Of a DNA stretch of 64,000 nt, positions 48,800 to 61,334 are shown one piece after another. The stretch is from positions 20,618,682-20,682,681 of the forward strand of contig CM052360.1 in NCBI GenBank assembly GCA_028551475.1, read 5' to 3'. Origin of the DNA: Casuarina equisetifolia (taxonomy: Eukaryota > Streptophyta > Magnoliopsida > Fagales > Casuarinaceae). Every line of letters begins with the position of its first letter. The stretch's first letter is position 1. The notes beneath the pieces are model-generated. The model saw only the letters and a list, made by a program, of their open reading frames with translations, was not told where the DNA came from and made no database searches. The position numbers and the translations under genes are program-made.

Positions 48800-51700
48800 T
48801 TTCTTCCTCAGAATGCTACAACGCCACCCAAACAAAGAAGCAATTCAATGTATTAGGACAAAAAGCTCCCCGGTCCTCCTCACCTCTCCGGCAATGTTGT
48901 CTCTTGCTTTGGTTCTTCTGGGTGTTGTCGGCGTTGATGGGTTGATTTGGTTATGTAGGACAGTAGAGGTTCTAGTGGCTCTTATAGACCCGGAAATTGA
49001 TCGTAAGCTGGGTTCATGATGGACTGACCCAATTCTTGTTTCTTTTTTCCTCTGAATCGTTGACTGACTCCTTAAAAGAGAAGAAAAGTTTGTCTTTTAG
49101 GTTAATACGTTTTAATTAAGGTCCTTAATATTGACCCAAGGAGAGCTAATATCTCTCTCTTATGAAAAAAAAAAAAAGACATGGCAGAAGTAAAAGGGTG
49201 GAATCTAACTTGAATTTCTGGCCTAATGAGTTAAACATTACGTAATAGTAAGTTAAACCGTCAGTCAATGAAAGTTTTACGCTTTTGAAAAAGAAAAAAG
49301 AATTGTTAAAAAAAATGTTTTTACATATTTACATCTAAGAAGTATAATCAGTTGTACGACGTTCGAGGTTGAGGATAAAGTGTGGCCCAAAAGCAATGCT
49401 TGTTGGGAATCGGTGCCTAAAGGCTGGGGTTGTAGGCTGCCTTATGGGTCCAATACCAGTCCGGGACATTTAACAAGTTATTTTCTCTTTACCTTTGGCT
49501 TATGCCTCTAGTTGTGGGTATAATCGTTTGGGTGAGTTTGAAAGCTATCACAAAAATTGAGTGAATTTAAATGTACTGATTTTACAATGTGATCAATATA
49601 CATTTAAGTTCACTCAATTTAAAAGATGAAACCTGCAAATACCATATGGTAATTACTTAAACAAAAATAACACTAGAGCTTAAGAGTTGTACTCTTTTTT
49701 TTTTTAATTTTATGGAATGTTAAATTGTATTAATAAATATTAAAATATAAAAGCACATGAGTATACTCTAGTGTTATAGGACTCATTGTATCTATGAAAA
49801 CACAGAACACAAAAAACATACAACGAGAAGAAGACCAATATTTATACAAAAACGGACCGGACCCTAACATGGCATAAATCCATACACAAAAACAGCATGT
49901 GCGACAGATTGAAAGATGATCCTTGTCTTGCCTAGGGCAATCCAATTCTTTGCTGCAAGCAGCCAATTCTCATTGTAGGAACTGGTCAACCCTCCAACGT
50001 GACCGCCACATGGCTGCCACATCAGACTCATATATGAACATTTTTTTGGTTCTCTTGAGTAGAAATTTGTTTAGCAACGTGATGCATAGATTGTTGCTGC
50101 TTTGGTTTCTAGCTTTTATTTTTTACTTATTGTTTTGATAGAGAGAGAAGTATATGATACTAATAGATGAGATTTTGGCCTCTAGATAATAATCAATCTA
50201 ATTAGCTAATTGAAACAACTTGTCCAAGAATGTGATTAGAACTAGTCTAGTCTTTATTTAAAGATTAATTTTTCAGTCTAGGGTTGAGCTTTAACAATGC
50301 AACTGCAATGTAGTGTAATGTATTGAATTAAGTACACCTAAGTGGTTTGAGCTTAAACATATTTTAACCGAATATCGGCCGTACTGGTATTTGTCTTGAA
50401 TCTACCTCCACTTACAGTAGAACTAGTGAGGAGTTTAATAATATATATATAGTTGTATATCTTTTATTAATAAAAGTCGATTTTAAGATAAAAACTTACA
50501 TAAAGCAATGAAAAAGGAATACAAATACAAAAATATTTCACTTCAAGTAAACATGTATGTATGCTTACACATAAAGCTTGAAGATTAAGCCTAATTGATT
50601 TGATCTTTAGACATTCGTAAGAGGAAACATTCATGGTATTTGAATTTATGCCTTATCAAGGGTATAATTAGTTTGTTCTATAACAATAAAATAAGCGTGA
50701 TCAAAACAAGGGTCTTAGTATAAAAAACGTAAAAACTAAAACACCTGGGCTAGAAGCCATGGATAAAATAAAAGAACTCATTTGTCATATTCATATAATT
50801 ATTGGATTACAATATATATATGTAATTGGGGAACATTACCAAAGGTCCAAATAGACCATATTATTTTATAGACATGTCGAGTCACCTACTTTCACTGCAA
50901 CCCCAGGTCATCATTTTCTTTGCAAGATTATTTCAATTTGTCATGAAAAGATAAAAAGATACAAGATTGTACCACAATTTTTTTTAAGAAAAAAAAGTAT
51001 TAAAATGTCCTTTGATATTGAAAGAACTGCATGCATAGAAATTTAAAAAAGAATCCATCTGATTCAGGTGATAATCCATTTGAGATTTGCAAAATTATTA
51101 ATATAAGGTTGGTCTTTGCACATGCATGTGAAAAAAGAATTTAATTAAATAAACTGAAAACTAAACATTATTCTCTCAGGAGCTATAAATCCTTATGGAC
51201 ATCTTAATACTGTCGTAGAATTTATATCTGGGCAGTTAAAAATTGGTATTTCATTTCAAAAAGCAATAGAGAAGGCTATTGAATCAACTGACATTTGATT
51301 CCTACTCCCTCTTCTTCTGTCGCACCACAAAACCGTGGGTTGAACTCTCTCTCTCTCTCTCTCTCTTTTCCCTGACATTTTGCAGCATTTCATTTCGCGT
51401 GCACCTCCGGACTTAAGCGAGCGGTAGCCTACAGACAATAAGCCGTAAACTTGTCATTCGCGCCTTGCAAAGCAGCTGCAACTTATGCAGAAGTTGTAGA
51501 CGATACTGCCCATTTCTCTGCCACATGGCTGTTAAGCCAACATTATTGAATTGCCGTGTCACCTTCTGTTGCCTTTTCCCGAAAGAAAATATCATAACAC
51601 TGTTGATTATCGGCTACCAGATCTAAAGTGGAAATCATTTTTGTCATAACACTGCCCAATTCTGCCACACCGCTTTCAGCTAAGATTACCAAGTTTTACG

Positions 51701-52248
51701 TAGCTCGACACGTTTATCTTTTTTCTTTATTATTATTTCTAATTTCTCTTCCTCTCATGCAGCCTTTCTTCAACATGCGCGCAAAGCTTGGGGGACAAAG
51801 GGATAAAAACTTGGTGATAAAAGAGAAACTTGGGCGTATACATGGTTAAGATCAAGTTGATACATCTATGCGTGGCTTAGGGTTCTAAAATAGTACCGTT
51901 TCAGGGGCTGCGGGTTCTAGTTAGCATCCTCAGCATCCCCAGAAGACTATAATTGTACGAAGATCTACGTAAATATTTGCCATCACAGCAGGCAAAATGA
52001 CCAAGGTCTCTGTTACACAATTGCAACCAGGAACGAGAAACAAAGTTTCCCCTCAACCTATGGACATTTTGATATTCACAATTGATACCATACCCTCAAG
52101 TTATGTCAATGGTTGGAAGTTCACCAATTTAAGGTCTATAGTTGGTTTTGTGTCATGACTTGAGGGTCCAACTTGCTTAGAAGTAAGCCCACTGTGGGAA
52201 GGCCCACATAAAGGAGAGAAAAGGCAAGGCTTGCCACAGCAAAGGAGC
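48800..52248. repeat. Inverted-repeat arm 1 and spacer
   Basis: 48800-49665 is the reverse complement of 60995-62942 minus the LINE, so it is the promoter side of the duplicated squalene epoxidase. The plus-strand open frames over 48626-49019 are antisense shadows. 49700-51380 has no recognisable gene. 51385-51475 is a relic 5' region of the LIFEGUARD-like family (cgcgtgcacctccgga, accompanied by a CT run at 51341-51366). Confidence 0.6.
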
Positions 52249-52389
52249 AAAGTGGTACTTGCAATTCAAGTATCAGCGGGACAGTGTGATGATCTTAAAT
52301 TGAAGTTCAATGAGGAGCAAGAAAAACGAAAAATGCTTTATAACTTATTGCATGAAACAATTGGAAACATTCGTGCCTTCTGTCAATGA
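52249..52389 (+). pseudogene. Kinesin-14 fragment (neck-to-motor junction)
   Basis: The frame ending at TGA 52387-52389 reads QCDDLKLKFNEEQEKRKMLY and then NLLHETIGNIRAFCQ. Plant kinesin-14 motors have a QCEDLK-KY-EEQAKRK-LYN stretch, then GNIRVFCRCRPL where the motor domain begins. The match covers about 35 residues, then the stop replaces the next family residues. No start or other motor motif (P-loop GQTGSGKT) is visible nearby. It is a captured or left-over exon fragment without function. Confidence 0.65.
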
Positions 52390-53221
52390 GGGATAAATTA
52401 TAAGGAAAGCTTAGCCCTTACTGCAAAGATGATCACAAGAGGACAGCCAAAGTGTGTTAGAAGTCCGAACGTATGAAAGTCGTCAGTCTTGTGACAATCT
52501 TGAGGAGGATTAAAAAGCCCTGGGTTTACATTTGGCTCCACTGGAGAGGGGCTAAATTATAAACCATTCTACATGGGTTTGTCTATGTTATTTCTTAGTT
52601 TTTGTACTGGGGAATAAATTCACAGGGAAAAAAAAAAAAAAAGACTGTCTACGTGTCATTTCAGAGGCAACGAAAGACCCACCCTTCAAACCATCAACCC
52701 TGGCCGCATATTAGTCTTTGACAGTGTGGAGCTCTGCCAAATATTTATTGCCGTGAATTGACGTATTGCAAGACCTCACTGAAAAGCAAAGGCCGTGATA
52801 GGAAAAAGGCAAACATGCTTTCCTCGTATAGTAAAAGCAAATGGTCCTACGGGTTTTGTCGGTCACCTGGCCTGATTTTCTTGATAGAGACTTTGGATGA
52901 GCAAAACGCAGCGAGGCAACGGTGGAGGAATATGGTGTTGCGTAGGAATCCTTCGTGGTAACGAAGGTGCTCCTAGTATCACGACAGTGCTCTTAAAGGC
53001 CCCCGTAAATCAATAGTCAATAGATGTCACTTTCGTGCTATTATTATTAGGGTGTGAAGTTCATTTTCAAATCTTAAAATATTAAATAATTTTATTATTA
53101 TTTATAAGATTAAACGTTAATCCTCTCTTGCTTCTAATGTAAAATAATAAATATTTTTAATATTCTTTTTTTATGTGTATGCTTACATAAATACTATATC
53201 TTAATTAAAACTTAATATTAT
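52390..53221. other. Spacer before the solo LTR
   Basis: 52600-52810 resembles 30705-30930 (ggaataaattcacaggg, tgtcatttcagaggcaa, ctcactgaaaagcaaaggcc), another piece of the array spacer. No gene. Confidence 0.5.
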
Positions 53222-54492
53222 TGTTCGATGAAATTTATATGCAAGTGAACATATCGAACAAGTAATATAATGATAAGAAAAGTATCGTCCCACGAAGATT
53301 AGTGAATACTAAACTAATTAAGTACTAATGATGAATTAATCCTAAAATTTATCTAGCAAACCAAATTGATAGATGATAGATTAACTAACTAAGTTTAAGA
53401 AAACTAAATGCAAGAAATATGTTAGAGCATCCGATTTCACCATAATTACTAGGTATTAATATTGATTATATATGCTTGCAAGAAAGACAATATCTATGTA
53501 ATGGTGGAACTTCCTAATTTATTTACTATCCTATGTCTAGGTATAGCAAACCTACTTAGTTCATTAATTCACTATATCTCTATATGTGAATTGAAACAAA
53601 CCAAATACATTAGGATCTATGAACATTCCCAGTTTACACCGAAAGCCACACAAATAATATGGTATATGCCTATCCATATTTAATCTATGGTTGCATATTA
53701 CAAAAAGCAACTGCATGCTATTTCCTGTCGATCTCTAACATGCAAATCAAGTCATCTAAGTGGTAGCTAATCACCTAAAAGCATTAAACTCCGTAATATG
53801 TAACTTCACATAAATAAAATATCTTACAAAACATAATAATCATAAGATTCATACCATTATAATTAGGTTACATCGTAGCTCTAACAAAGATAAACTAAAA
53901 CATAAAGAAATAATGAGGAAGAATGGTAATAAGAAATAAATAAGGCATCTTGAATCCAAGAACAAGAAGTCTGTCACCCTTTCTGTCTTCTCTTCAAGAA
54001 AACCTTGAATTCTTGGCCTCTTTCTTGAGTTGTGCTCAATTTCCTCCTCCTTTCTTTTGCCTCTTCTTTTCTCTTAAATAGGGTTTAGGTTTAGACATAC
54101 TCTTATCCTAGTAGAATTGGGTCCTAAAGATCTTAAACAATTGGGTTTTGAACTCTTAATTTAATTAGGTTTTGAACTCCTAATTTAATTAGGCTTTGAA
54201 CTCCTAATATGATTAGGTTTTCTAATTATTTAGAAAACCCAATAACAATAAAATCTAATAACAATCATTCAAAGCCCAAGCCCATCTTGACTCTCTTGAT
54301 CTTGATATTATGATTTTGCCACACAATAAGCATCAGGCTCTCCATGTTCATCTCTTTTCTCTTTGGCTTCTTATTCTACATAAACAAGATAAATTTAGGT
54401 AAATAAAGAGGAGTTCAAATGTTTTCTCATAATTATTAAAGTTATTTATTGCCTAAAATAGGTAAAATAACTCTATAAAAATAGAGTTATCA
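53222..54492 (-). mobile_element. Solo LTR related to the Athila element
   Basis: Reverse-oriented, 1271 bp. On the plus strand it starts tgttcgatg and ends tagagttatca, the complements of the Athila LTR ends. A perfect 5-bp duplication ATTAT flanks it (53217-53221 and 54493-54497). The half nearest 53222 matches the LTR closely; the other half is diverged, with short tandem units (around gaactcctaatttaattagg, 54140-54240). No internal element sequence remains, as expected after LTR-LTR recombination. Confidence 0.88.
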
Positions 54493-54497
54493 ATTAT

Positions 54498-55206
54498 ATA
54501 TTATTTTGATATTATATTAAATAATAAAATTTTATTATTTATAAGAATAAAGTCTATTCTCTCAATTCACAAATGTGAGATAACACACCGACCCTCAAGC
54601 ATGCAACTTTCATAGAAAAAGATGTGTATAGACCCCTTTTCTCCCTCTTTTATTGGAAAGCCTTGCCTTACACATAGCTTTCGGGAGCTGTAGAAAGCAG
54701 ATTTCCTTCTGCACAAGCCACCCGACAGAAAGCAGATTTCTTGTTTATGGAAAAGCACTTCTTTCTGAAAACAGTATTACAGAACTGCAGGCCCTTGCTT
54801 ATATTTTGCGACCACACCTAAATATCACACGTAATCCTAGAGATATCATTTTGAAAGTTAACAAAGATAAGGTAGGTGTCTGAACGTTTTCCGCTTATCA
54901 AAGCTTTGATTACTTGTTAGTAAGTATTTTTTCCATTAATATACCTGTTTCCCAGTGATTTTGCATGTTGAGTTACTGAGTTTTGGATGTCTTATGAAAA
55001 CTTAAAAAACTATTTTTCTGACTAGAAAACTATGTATATAAGCAAGATAGGACTTTCTAATTATTATGCATCAAATAACAGAAAATAGGTTAATTTGGGC
55101 TCTGCAAAATTATCGTTGAGGTGGCGCATGAGGAGTGGACCTTTCCAAGCATCGTCCCACACAAGCCAATGAAGAATGAAAGCGCCGATCTGTGAGTGAA
55201 AAAAGA
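54498..55206. other. Spacer before the orphan LIFEGUARD-like exon
   Basis: 54660-54900 holds the exon-like module with ttacagaactgcaggccc (54777), the best-preserved of three copies; its frame reads SENSITELQALAYILRPHLN but is not recognised. No other gene. Confidence 0.5.
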
Positions 55207-55285
55207 ACCCGTTCCTCCTGCTGCTGCTCACAGTTTCTGTCACCTGGATGGTGCCACTTGCTTGTATTTATCATGCCTTCCCAGG
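55207..55285 (+). pseudogene. Orphan first exon of a LIFEGUARD/BI1-like short copy (copy H)
   Basis: The frame reads NPFLLLLLTVSVTWMVPLAC and then IYHAFP, ending in the family donor (cccag/gtatc). This equals copy C residues 7-32. The MPERPQ start is gone, since an in-frame TGA lies upstream. Intron 1 sequence follows, is broken by the Copia element at 55325, and resumes at 60252-60735 with similarity to copy C intron 1. Exons 2 and 3 are absent. Confidence 0.75.
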
Positions 55286-55324
55286 TATCTTTTCTTTTTT
55301 TCTGGACATGTGTGATGTCGTTTA

Positions 55325-55729
55325 TGTTAAACATGTGACGTGACTGCTAGACAAGCTTTAGAAGTCTTTTGTTGAAACACGGCAACCTCATAAATGAAGA
55401 TAAGGTGAAGTTAACGTAAAGAGCATTAAGACAAGATAGAAAAAGCATGGTGCTGTATGCTTTTTGAAAAAAATGGTAAAGACCTTACTTTTGTAATACC
55501 CAATACGGGCATAGCAATCATAGACCTAAGTGGTTGCTAGTTTATCTTTCTATCTTTAAGTAGCAGCACTAGTAAGAGACATGGAACGGGTTGACTAAAA
55601 ACCAGAAGTTCACTTGGAACTCACTATAATTTGCTTCCGCTTTTACTAAGTATCCTACAACCATTTGGTTCAGTCGTTCGTGTGTTCTCTTCCTACATTT
55701 CCTTCACAAACTGCCTTTATTGTTCAACA
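55325..55729 (+). repeat. 5' LTR of the copia element
   Basis: Starts tgttaaacatgtgacgtgac and ends gttcaaca; followed by the primer site tggtattagag at 55731, matching the 3' end of initiator tRNA-Met with a mismatch. Confidence 0.9.
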
Positions 55730-55785
55730 GTGGTATTAGAGACGAAAGGTTCCTCTTTGTCTGAAAATCTTTACTGATTTCAGAA

Positions 55786-56657
55786 ATGGCCTCTACTCCA
55801 TCCTCTGGTGCCTCTTCTTCAATCTCTCCTCCACGGTCTGCTCCAATCATTCCTGGCTCCACCATTCTGCTACCTATTCTCAATGAGACCAATTATCAAA
55901 CATGGTCCCTTCGGATGACAACTTATCTAAAATGCCAAGGAATGTGGGAGCTTGTTGAAAGTGGAACTCCCACAACCACATCAACATCAACTTCTGAACT
56001 CACACCTACCGAACGTGAGCGTATCAAAAAGCAACAAGAGAGAGAGTTTAAAGCTCTTGTGGTGCTTCAGATGGGTGTTGCAGACAGTGAGCTCCATTGT
56101 ATCAGTCATGCAACCACTCCACATGAAGCTTGGATCACTCTAAGAAATGAGTTTGTAGGCACTGCAAAGGTACGTGCTATCCATTTTCAATCCTTGAAAG
56201 GGACTTTGAACTACTAAAAATGGAAGATGCAGAAACTATAAATGCCTATTTCTCTAGAGTTAACACTGTTGTAAGTCAAATTCGAAACCTAGGTGAAGAA
56301 TGGCCTGAGTCTCGTATAGTAGAAAACATTCTCATTAGTCTCACAGAAAAATTTGATGCAATAGTCACCACAATTGAGGAAACAAAGGATTTTGTCAATA
56401 TGCCAGTGTCGAAGTTAGTAAGGTCCTTGATAGCATTTGAAAAAAGGATATGTAGGAGAAAGGAGAGAGCAAATGATGAAATGGCATTTAAAGCCAAGAT
56501 GTTTGTAGGTTCAAAAACCAATGAGGAAAAATCCTCAATTAAACAACCTTCGGAGGGTAGATCTAGATATCCACCGTGTGGGGTATGTAAAAAGTCCAAC
56601 CATCTAGAAAAGTATTGTTGGCATAAAGGTAAACCTCAGTGCAAAAATTGTCAATGA
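55786..56657 (+). pseudogene. gag: Copia gag with zinc knuckle, frameshifted
   Basis: Starts MASTPSSGASSSISPPRSAP and contains the copia gag signature (NYQTWSLRMTTYLK; FKALVVLQMGVADSELH). A one-base shift near 56200 moves the rest to the frame of 56220 (MEDAETINAYFSRVNTVVSQ). A first knuckle CGVCKKSNHLEKYC is intact; a TGA at 56655-56657 breaks a second one. Confidence 0.85.
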
Positions 56658-58058
56658 TTTGGTCATGTTGAAAAAAATTGTAGGCACAAAGAAACACAAC
56701 AAGCAAAGCCGACAGAAGATACTTTGGATGAAGCAGCAACCTTGTTCTTTGCAAGCTTGTCTGCCTCACCCACTGACCATAGGCTTTGGTTTGTGGATAG
56801 TGGCTGCACGAATCATATGTCCCCATTCGATCATATATTTAGCCAACTAGATCGTACCTATAGATCTAGAGTTAGGCTTAGAGATGACCACTTTATAGAT
56901 ATAGTAAGGAAAGGAGTTGTATCGGTTACAACCCCACAAGGTGTCAAGCTAATTAAGGATGTCCTTTTTGTGCCTGCACTTGGAGCAAATTTGCTAAGTG
57001 TGGGACAGATGATGCAAAATGGATATGTTCTCCTCGTTAAAAGGAGCTCGTGCAGGATCTTTGATGACCTAACCATGACTAGAGAGATAGCTGCCATTGA
57101 TATGAAGAACTCTAGGAATTTTCCAATTTTGTTTGAGTATGATGTTCCTGCTGCTTTGAGCATGGAGGAAGACAAAAGTTGGCTGTGGCACCGTTGGTTT
57201 GGGCACCTCAACTTTGAAGCCCTTAAGCAACTTCAAAAACAATAAATGGTGGAAGGACTGCCAGCAATAAAACAAGTTAAAAGTATTTGTGTTGGCTACC
57301 AGTTCGGGAAAAGCACCAGAAAGCCATTTCAGACACAAATCAAAACTTATCACACGAAGCTGTTGGATCTTGTGCATACTGATGTGTGCGGTCCAATGAG
57401 AACTATCGCTCTAGAAGGTAAAAAAAAATTTGTACTCTTTATTGATGATGCCTCTCGATATTGTTGGGTTTACTTCCTAAAGGAGAAAGGAGCAGTGTTC
57501 CAAGCTTTTAAACACTTCCAAGCAGTAGTAAAGAAAGAAAGTGGAAGGCACATCAAGAGCTTCCACTCTAACCAAGGTGGCAAATATCTCTCTACAGAGT
57601 TTGGAAAACTATGTGCTAAACAGGGAATAAGGCATCAACGAATAGCTAGTTATTCATCACAACAAAACGGTGTGGCTGAGCGAAAAAATTGCACAGTTTT
57701 AGCTATGGCCAGATGTATGTTGGAAGAGAAACAAGTTTCAAAAGAATATTTGGGAGAAGCAGTAAGCACAGCTGTCTATTTTCTAAATCGAACTCCCACT
57801 ACAGCTCTGAAAGGAGTCACGCCATATGAAGCATGGACTGGAAGAAAGCCTGTTGTCCAGTATCTCAAAATTTTTGGTAGTGTGTGTTACATACATACTC
57901 CGGAACACAAACATTCCAAACTGGAACGAAGAGCCAGTGAGGGAGTTCTACTCGAGTACAGCCAAATGTCTAAAGCATACCGAGTACTTGACTTAACCAT
58001 TAACAAGTTGGTGATTAGTCGTGATCTTGTAATTGATGAAGGTGCTGCGTGGAATTGA
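56658..58058 (+). pseudogene. pol: Copia protease and integrase with stops
   Basis: Protease motif WFVDSGCTNHMSP is present. LWHRWFGHLNFEALKQL is the integrase finger region, broken by TAA at 57243-57245. The core has HTDVCGPM and, for the second Asp, FHSNQGGKY (codon 57570-57572 AAC, so Asp to Asn), then NGVAERKN. The loss of one D of D-D-E means no strand transfer activity even without the stops. TGA at 58056-58058. Confidence 0.88.
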
Positions 58059-59855
58059 GAGACCAAGAAGAAGCATATGGACAACAAAAGCATTCATATC
58101 ATCATTCCCAAGAAAGTAAGTTGCATGAAGAAGGAAACGTGTCTGAAGGAGAAACAAGCTCTCCATCTCCATTCACTCCACCACAAAGTGACAGCCACAC
58201 TTACTCTTTCTCAGTTGAAGCAGGCATGCAAAGATCCAGTATTCAGAAAGAATTTTCTGACATGTCCCCAATCTGGATGAGAAGTCTTGAAGATCTATAT
58301 GAAAGTTACAACTCAGCCACCTTGGAGCCAGTCACTTATGAGGAGGCAATGCAAGACCAAGAATGGCAATCAGTAATGGATGAAGAGATTAACACTATCA
58401 AGAAAAACAATACGTGGGAGATTGCTGATCTCCCTGCTAGGAAAAAGCCCGTGGGGTTAAAATGGGTTTTCAAAACAAAAACCAATGCTGAAGGGGTGAT
58501 TGTAAGGCATAAAGCTAGGCTTGTGGCCAAAGGGTACTCCCAAGTGGCTGGTGTCGATTTTGGAAAAACATTCTCTCCTATTGCATGGCTAGAAACCATC
58601 AGAATTGTCTTAGCCATTGCAGTACAACACAAGTGGAAGGTGTGGTAGCTAGATGTCAAAGCTGCCTTCTTAAACAGAGAAGTTAAAGAAGAAATTTTTG
58701 TAGAGCAACCAATTGGATATGAAGAAGACAGTGCTAAAGGGAAGGTACTCAAACTCAAGAAGGCATTATATGGACTAAGGCATGGTACAGCAAGATTGCA
58801 GGATATTTCTCTAACAAAGGCTTCACAAGATGTCCGAGCGAGCCTACACTGTTTATCTCTCAGGAAAGTAATTCGGTACTTATTGTATCTATCTATGTAG
58901 ATGATCTAATATTCACAGGAAACAATGTAGAACTTGTGAAAAAAATTCAAGGGAGATATGATATAAGCTTTTGAAATGAACGATATGGGGGAGATGAAGT
59001 TCTTTCTCAGGTTGGAAGTGTCACAGACTCTAAGAGAGATCTTTCTCTCTCAACAAAAGTTTGCAAGAGGTTTACTAGAAAAATACAGAATGGCAGATTG
59101 CAACCCAATCTCAACTCCAATCATTCCAACTGAGAAAATTTGCTCAAATGATGGCTCAGGTGAGGCAGACGGTACAATCTATAGAAGCTTGATAGGAAGC
59201 CTTTTGTATTTGAGTGCAACTCGACCATATATTCTATACACCATGTCTGTATTGTCTAGGCAAATGCAACATCCATCCAAGGCTCACATGTGCAAGCTTA
59301 AAAGAGTATTAAGGTATGTTTGTGGTACACTTAACCTTGGTTTATTCTATGGTCAAGCAAAGGAGTTTGTTTTGGGGGTTTTGTGATAGTGATTAGGGAG
59401 GTGATATCAAAGACTGAAGGAGTACTAGCGGGTTCATTTTCCATCTAGGAACAGTAGCTATATCATGGTCTTCTAGGAAACAAGACTCCGTTTCACTGTC
59501 AACTACAGAAGCTGAATACGTGGCCTCCTTTACAGTTGCATGCCAAGCAGTTTGGCTTAGAAGAGTCCTACAAGAACTGGGGTTCGAATAGAAGAGAGAG
59601 ACAATCATCTTAAGCGATAACAAATCAGCCATCGCAATGACCAAAAATCCCAGTCATCATTCTAGAACTAAACATGTGTCTTTAAGAGTCCACTACGTTC
59701 GAGAGCTAGTTGAAGCCAAAGTTGTAAAGTTTGAATTTTGTCAAAGCAGTGATCAAGTAGCTGATATGTTCACAAAAAGGCTTCCTCGAGCTCAACATGA
59801 GAAACTCAGGGAACTTATTGGAATGGGAGCAGATCCCGTCAAGGAGGGATGTTAA
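58049..59855 (+). pseudogene. pol: Copia reverse transcriptase and RNase H, multiply broken
   Basis: RT starts around EWQSVMDEEINTIKKNNTWE, with KWVFKTKTNAEGVIVRHKAR following; TAG at 58646-58648 interrupts VW-LDVKAAFLN. Frame changes occur between 58740 and 58980; the YVDDL box survives at about 58897-58911. RNase H ([32 protein letters not shown]) contains further stops. The end, MGADPVKEGC, reaches the polypurine tract aaggaggga at 59841. Confidence 0.88.
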
Positions 59856-60251
59856 ACATGTGACGTGACTGCTAGACAAGCTTTAGAAGTCTTTTGTTGA
59901 AACACAGCAACCTCATAAATGAAGATAAGGTGAAGGTAACGTAAAGAGCATCAAGACAAGATAGGAAAAGCATGGTGTTGTATGCTTTTTGAAAAAAATG
60001 GTAAAGACCTTACTTTTGTAAGTCCCAATACGGGCATAGCAATCATAGACCTAGGTTGCTAGTTTATCTTTCTATCTTTAAGTAGCAGCACTAGTAAGAG
60101 ACATGGAACGGGCTGACTAAAAACCATAAGTTCACTTGGAACTCACTGTAATTTGCTTCCACTTTTACTAAGTATCCTAGAACCATTTGGTTCAGTCATT
60201 CGTGTGTTCTCTTCCTACATTTCCTTCACAAACTGCCTTTATCATTCAACA
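59850..60251 (+). repeat. 3' LTR of the copia element
   Basis: 402 bp, about 96 percent like the 5' LTR, preceded directly by the purine tract. Confidence 0.9.
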
Positions 60252-61334
60252 ATTTAATAGGTAGGATAAGATAACTCGATTGCATCCGGCATTTTTTTTT
60301 TTCATCATAATTTGTTAGGGACCCGATCTACTAACTAATCTAGTGAAACCAGTGGGGTTTATTTCTTGCTATGTGATGTATTCAACAAAAGATAATTATT
60401 CTATATAGATGTGTTGGAAGTGAACAAAAGTTGGTCAGGAACTTGTTGGATAAGCCAAACCAATTGACTGGCCTCAGTGAAATTCTACCCAGTTTGCTTA
60501 GCCTTTGTGGGAGAATTTAGTTATTGCTGTCATAGTGATCTGGGCTTTAATTGAAGGCCTGATATGAATATGAAGTGTTTACATCCAAAATTCTTGAGAT
60601 ACAAATCACGTTTGATTATCGTCTCTTCTGGAATGAAGTGGGGATAGCTTGGGTCTCGGATATGAAGTGTTATTTAAGTAGGATGATATAAACCTATACT
60701 TGTCCAAAATCAAAGGGTGCAGAAGGGTTATATTTCGTAGTTAAATGGAACAAATCCCATTTAAAACAACAATCAATAATCAAGTCCAAGAAACACTGTA
60801 ATATTGAAATGCTATTGCTGCTAATTTATTTTATCACTAGATTAAGCTTTTTGGTCTGTAGCAGAAAAGAAATATGATGTATGCCTTCTCCCGTGGTAGT
60901 TGTCTTCACGTTAGGCTGAAATGAACGTCCTCCACGGCATTGAGTGCCACATCAATCAACCCACTGCAGCATTATTATTTTGTTTAAGTAATTACCATAT
61001 GGTAATTGCAGGTTTCATCTTTTAAATTGAGTGAACTTAAATGTACATTGATCATAATGTAAAATCAATACATTCACTCAATTTTTGCCGTCTCTCTCAT
61101 CTTCTTTCTTTTTTATCAAGTATTGTGATTGCTTTCAAACTCACCCAAATGATTATACCCACAACCTGAGGCATAAGCCAAAGGTAAAGAGAAAACAACT
61201 TGTTAAATGTCCCAAATTGGTATTGGACCCATAAGGCAGCCTACAACCCCAACCTTTAGGCACCGATTCCTAACAAGCATTGCTTTTGGGCCAGACTCTA
61301 CCCTCAACCTCGAACATCGCACAACTGATTATAC
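60252..61334. repeat. Intron remnant of copy H, then inverted-repeat arm 2
   Basis: 60252-60735 matches copy C intron 1 (4060-4800), for example ctagtgaaaccagtgggg. 60736-60990 has no gene. From about 60995 the sequence is the reverse complement of 49665 downwards: gtaattaccatatggtaatt is shared. Confidence 0.6.

Larger units (their letters stand above)
55325..60251 (+). mobile_element. Ty1/copia LTR retrotransposon, degenerate
   Basis: LTRs 55325-55729 (405 bp) and 59850-60251 (402 bp) start TGTTAAAC and end CAACA. Flanks GTTTA (55320-55324) and ATTTA (60252-60256) agree at four of five bases. Gene order gag-protease-integrase-RT-RNase H is the copia order. By eye the LTRs differ at about 16 positions plus one 3-base gap, around 4 percent, so it is older than the Athila copy. 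Several stops and frameshifts make it inactive. It sits inside intron 1 of copy H. Confidence 0.93.

Noticed and set aside
48626-49019. Plus-strand open frames over the left squalene epoxidase exon 1
   Set aside because: Antisense shadows; the same frames appear on the minus strand at 62811-63116 in the inverted copy.
52611-52641. AATAAA followed by a run of A, as if the kinesin fragment were a processed pseudogene
   Set aside because: The same sequence (ggaaataaattgacagagaaag) occurs at 30715-30740 without kinesin sequence, so the A run is an expansion inside a spacer repeat and not a poly(A) tail.
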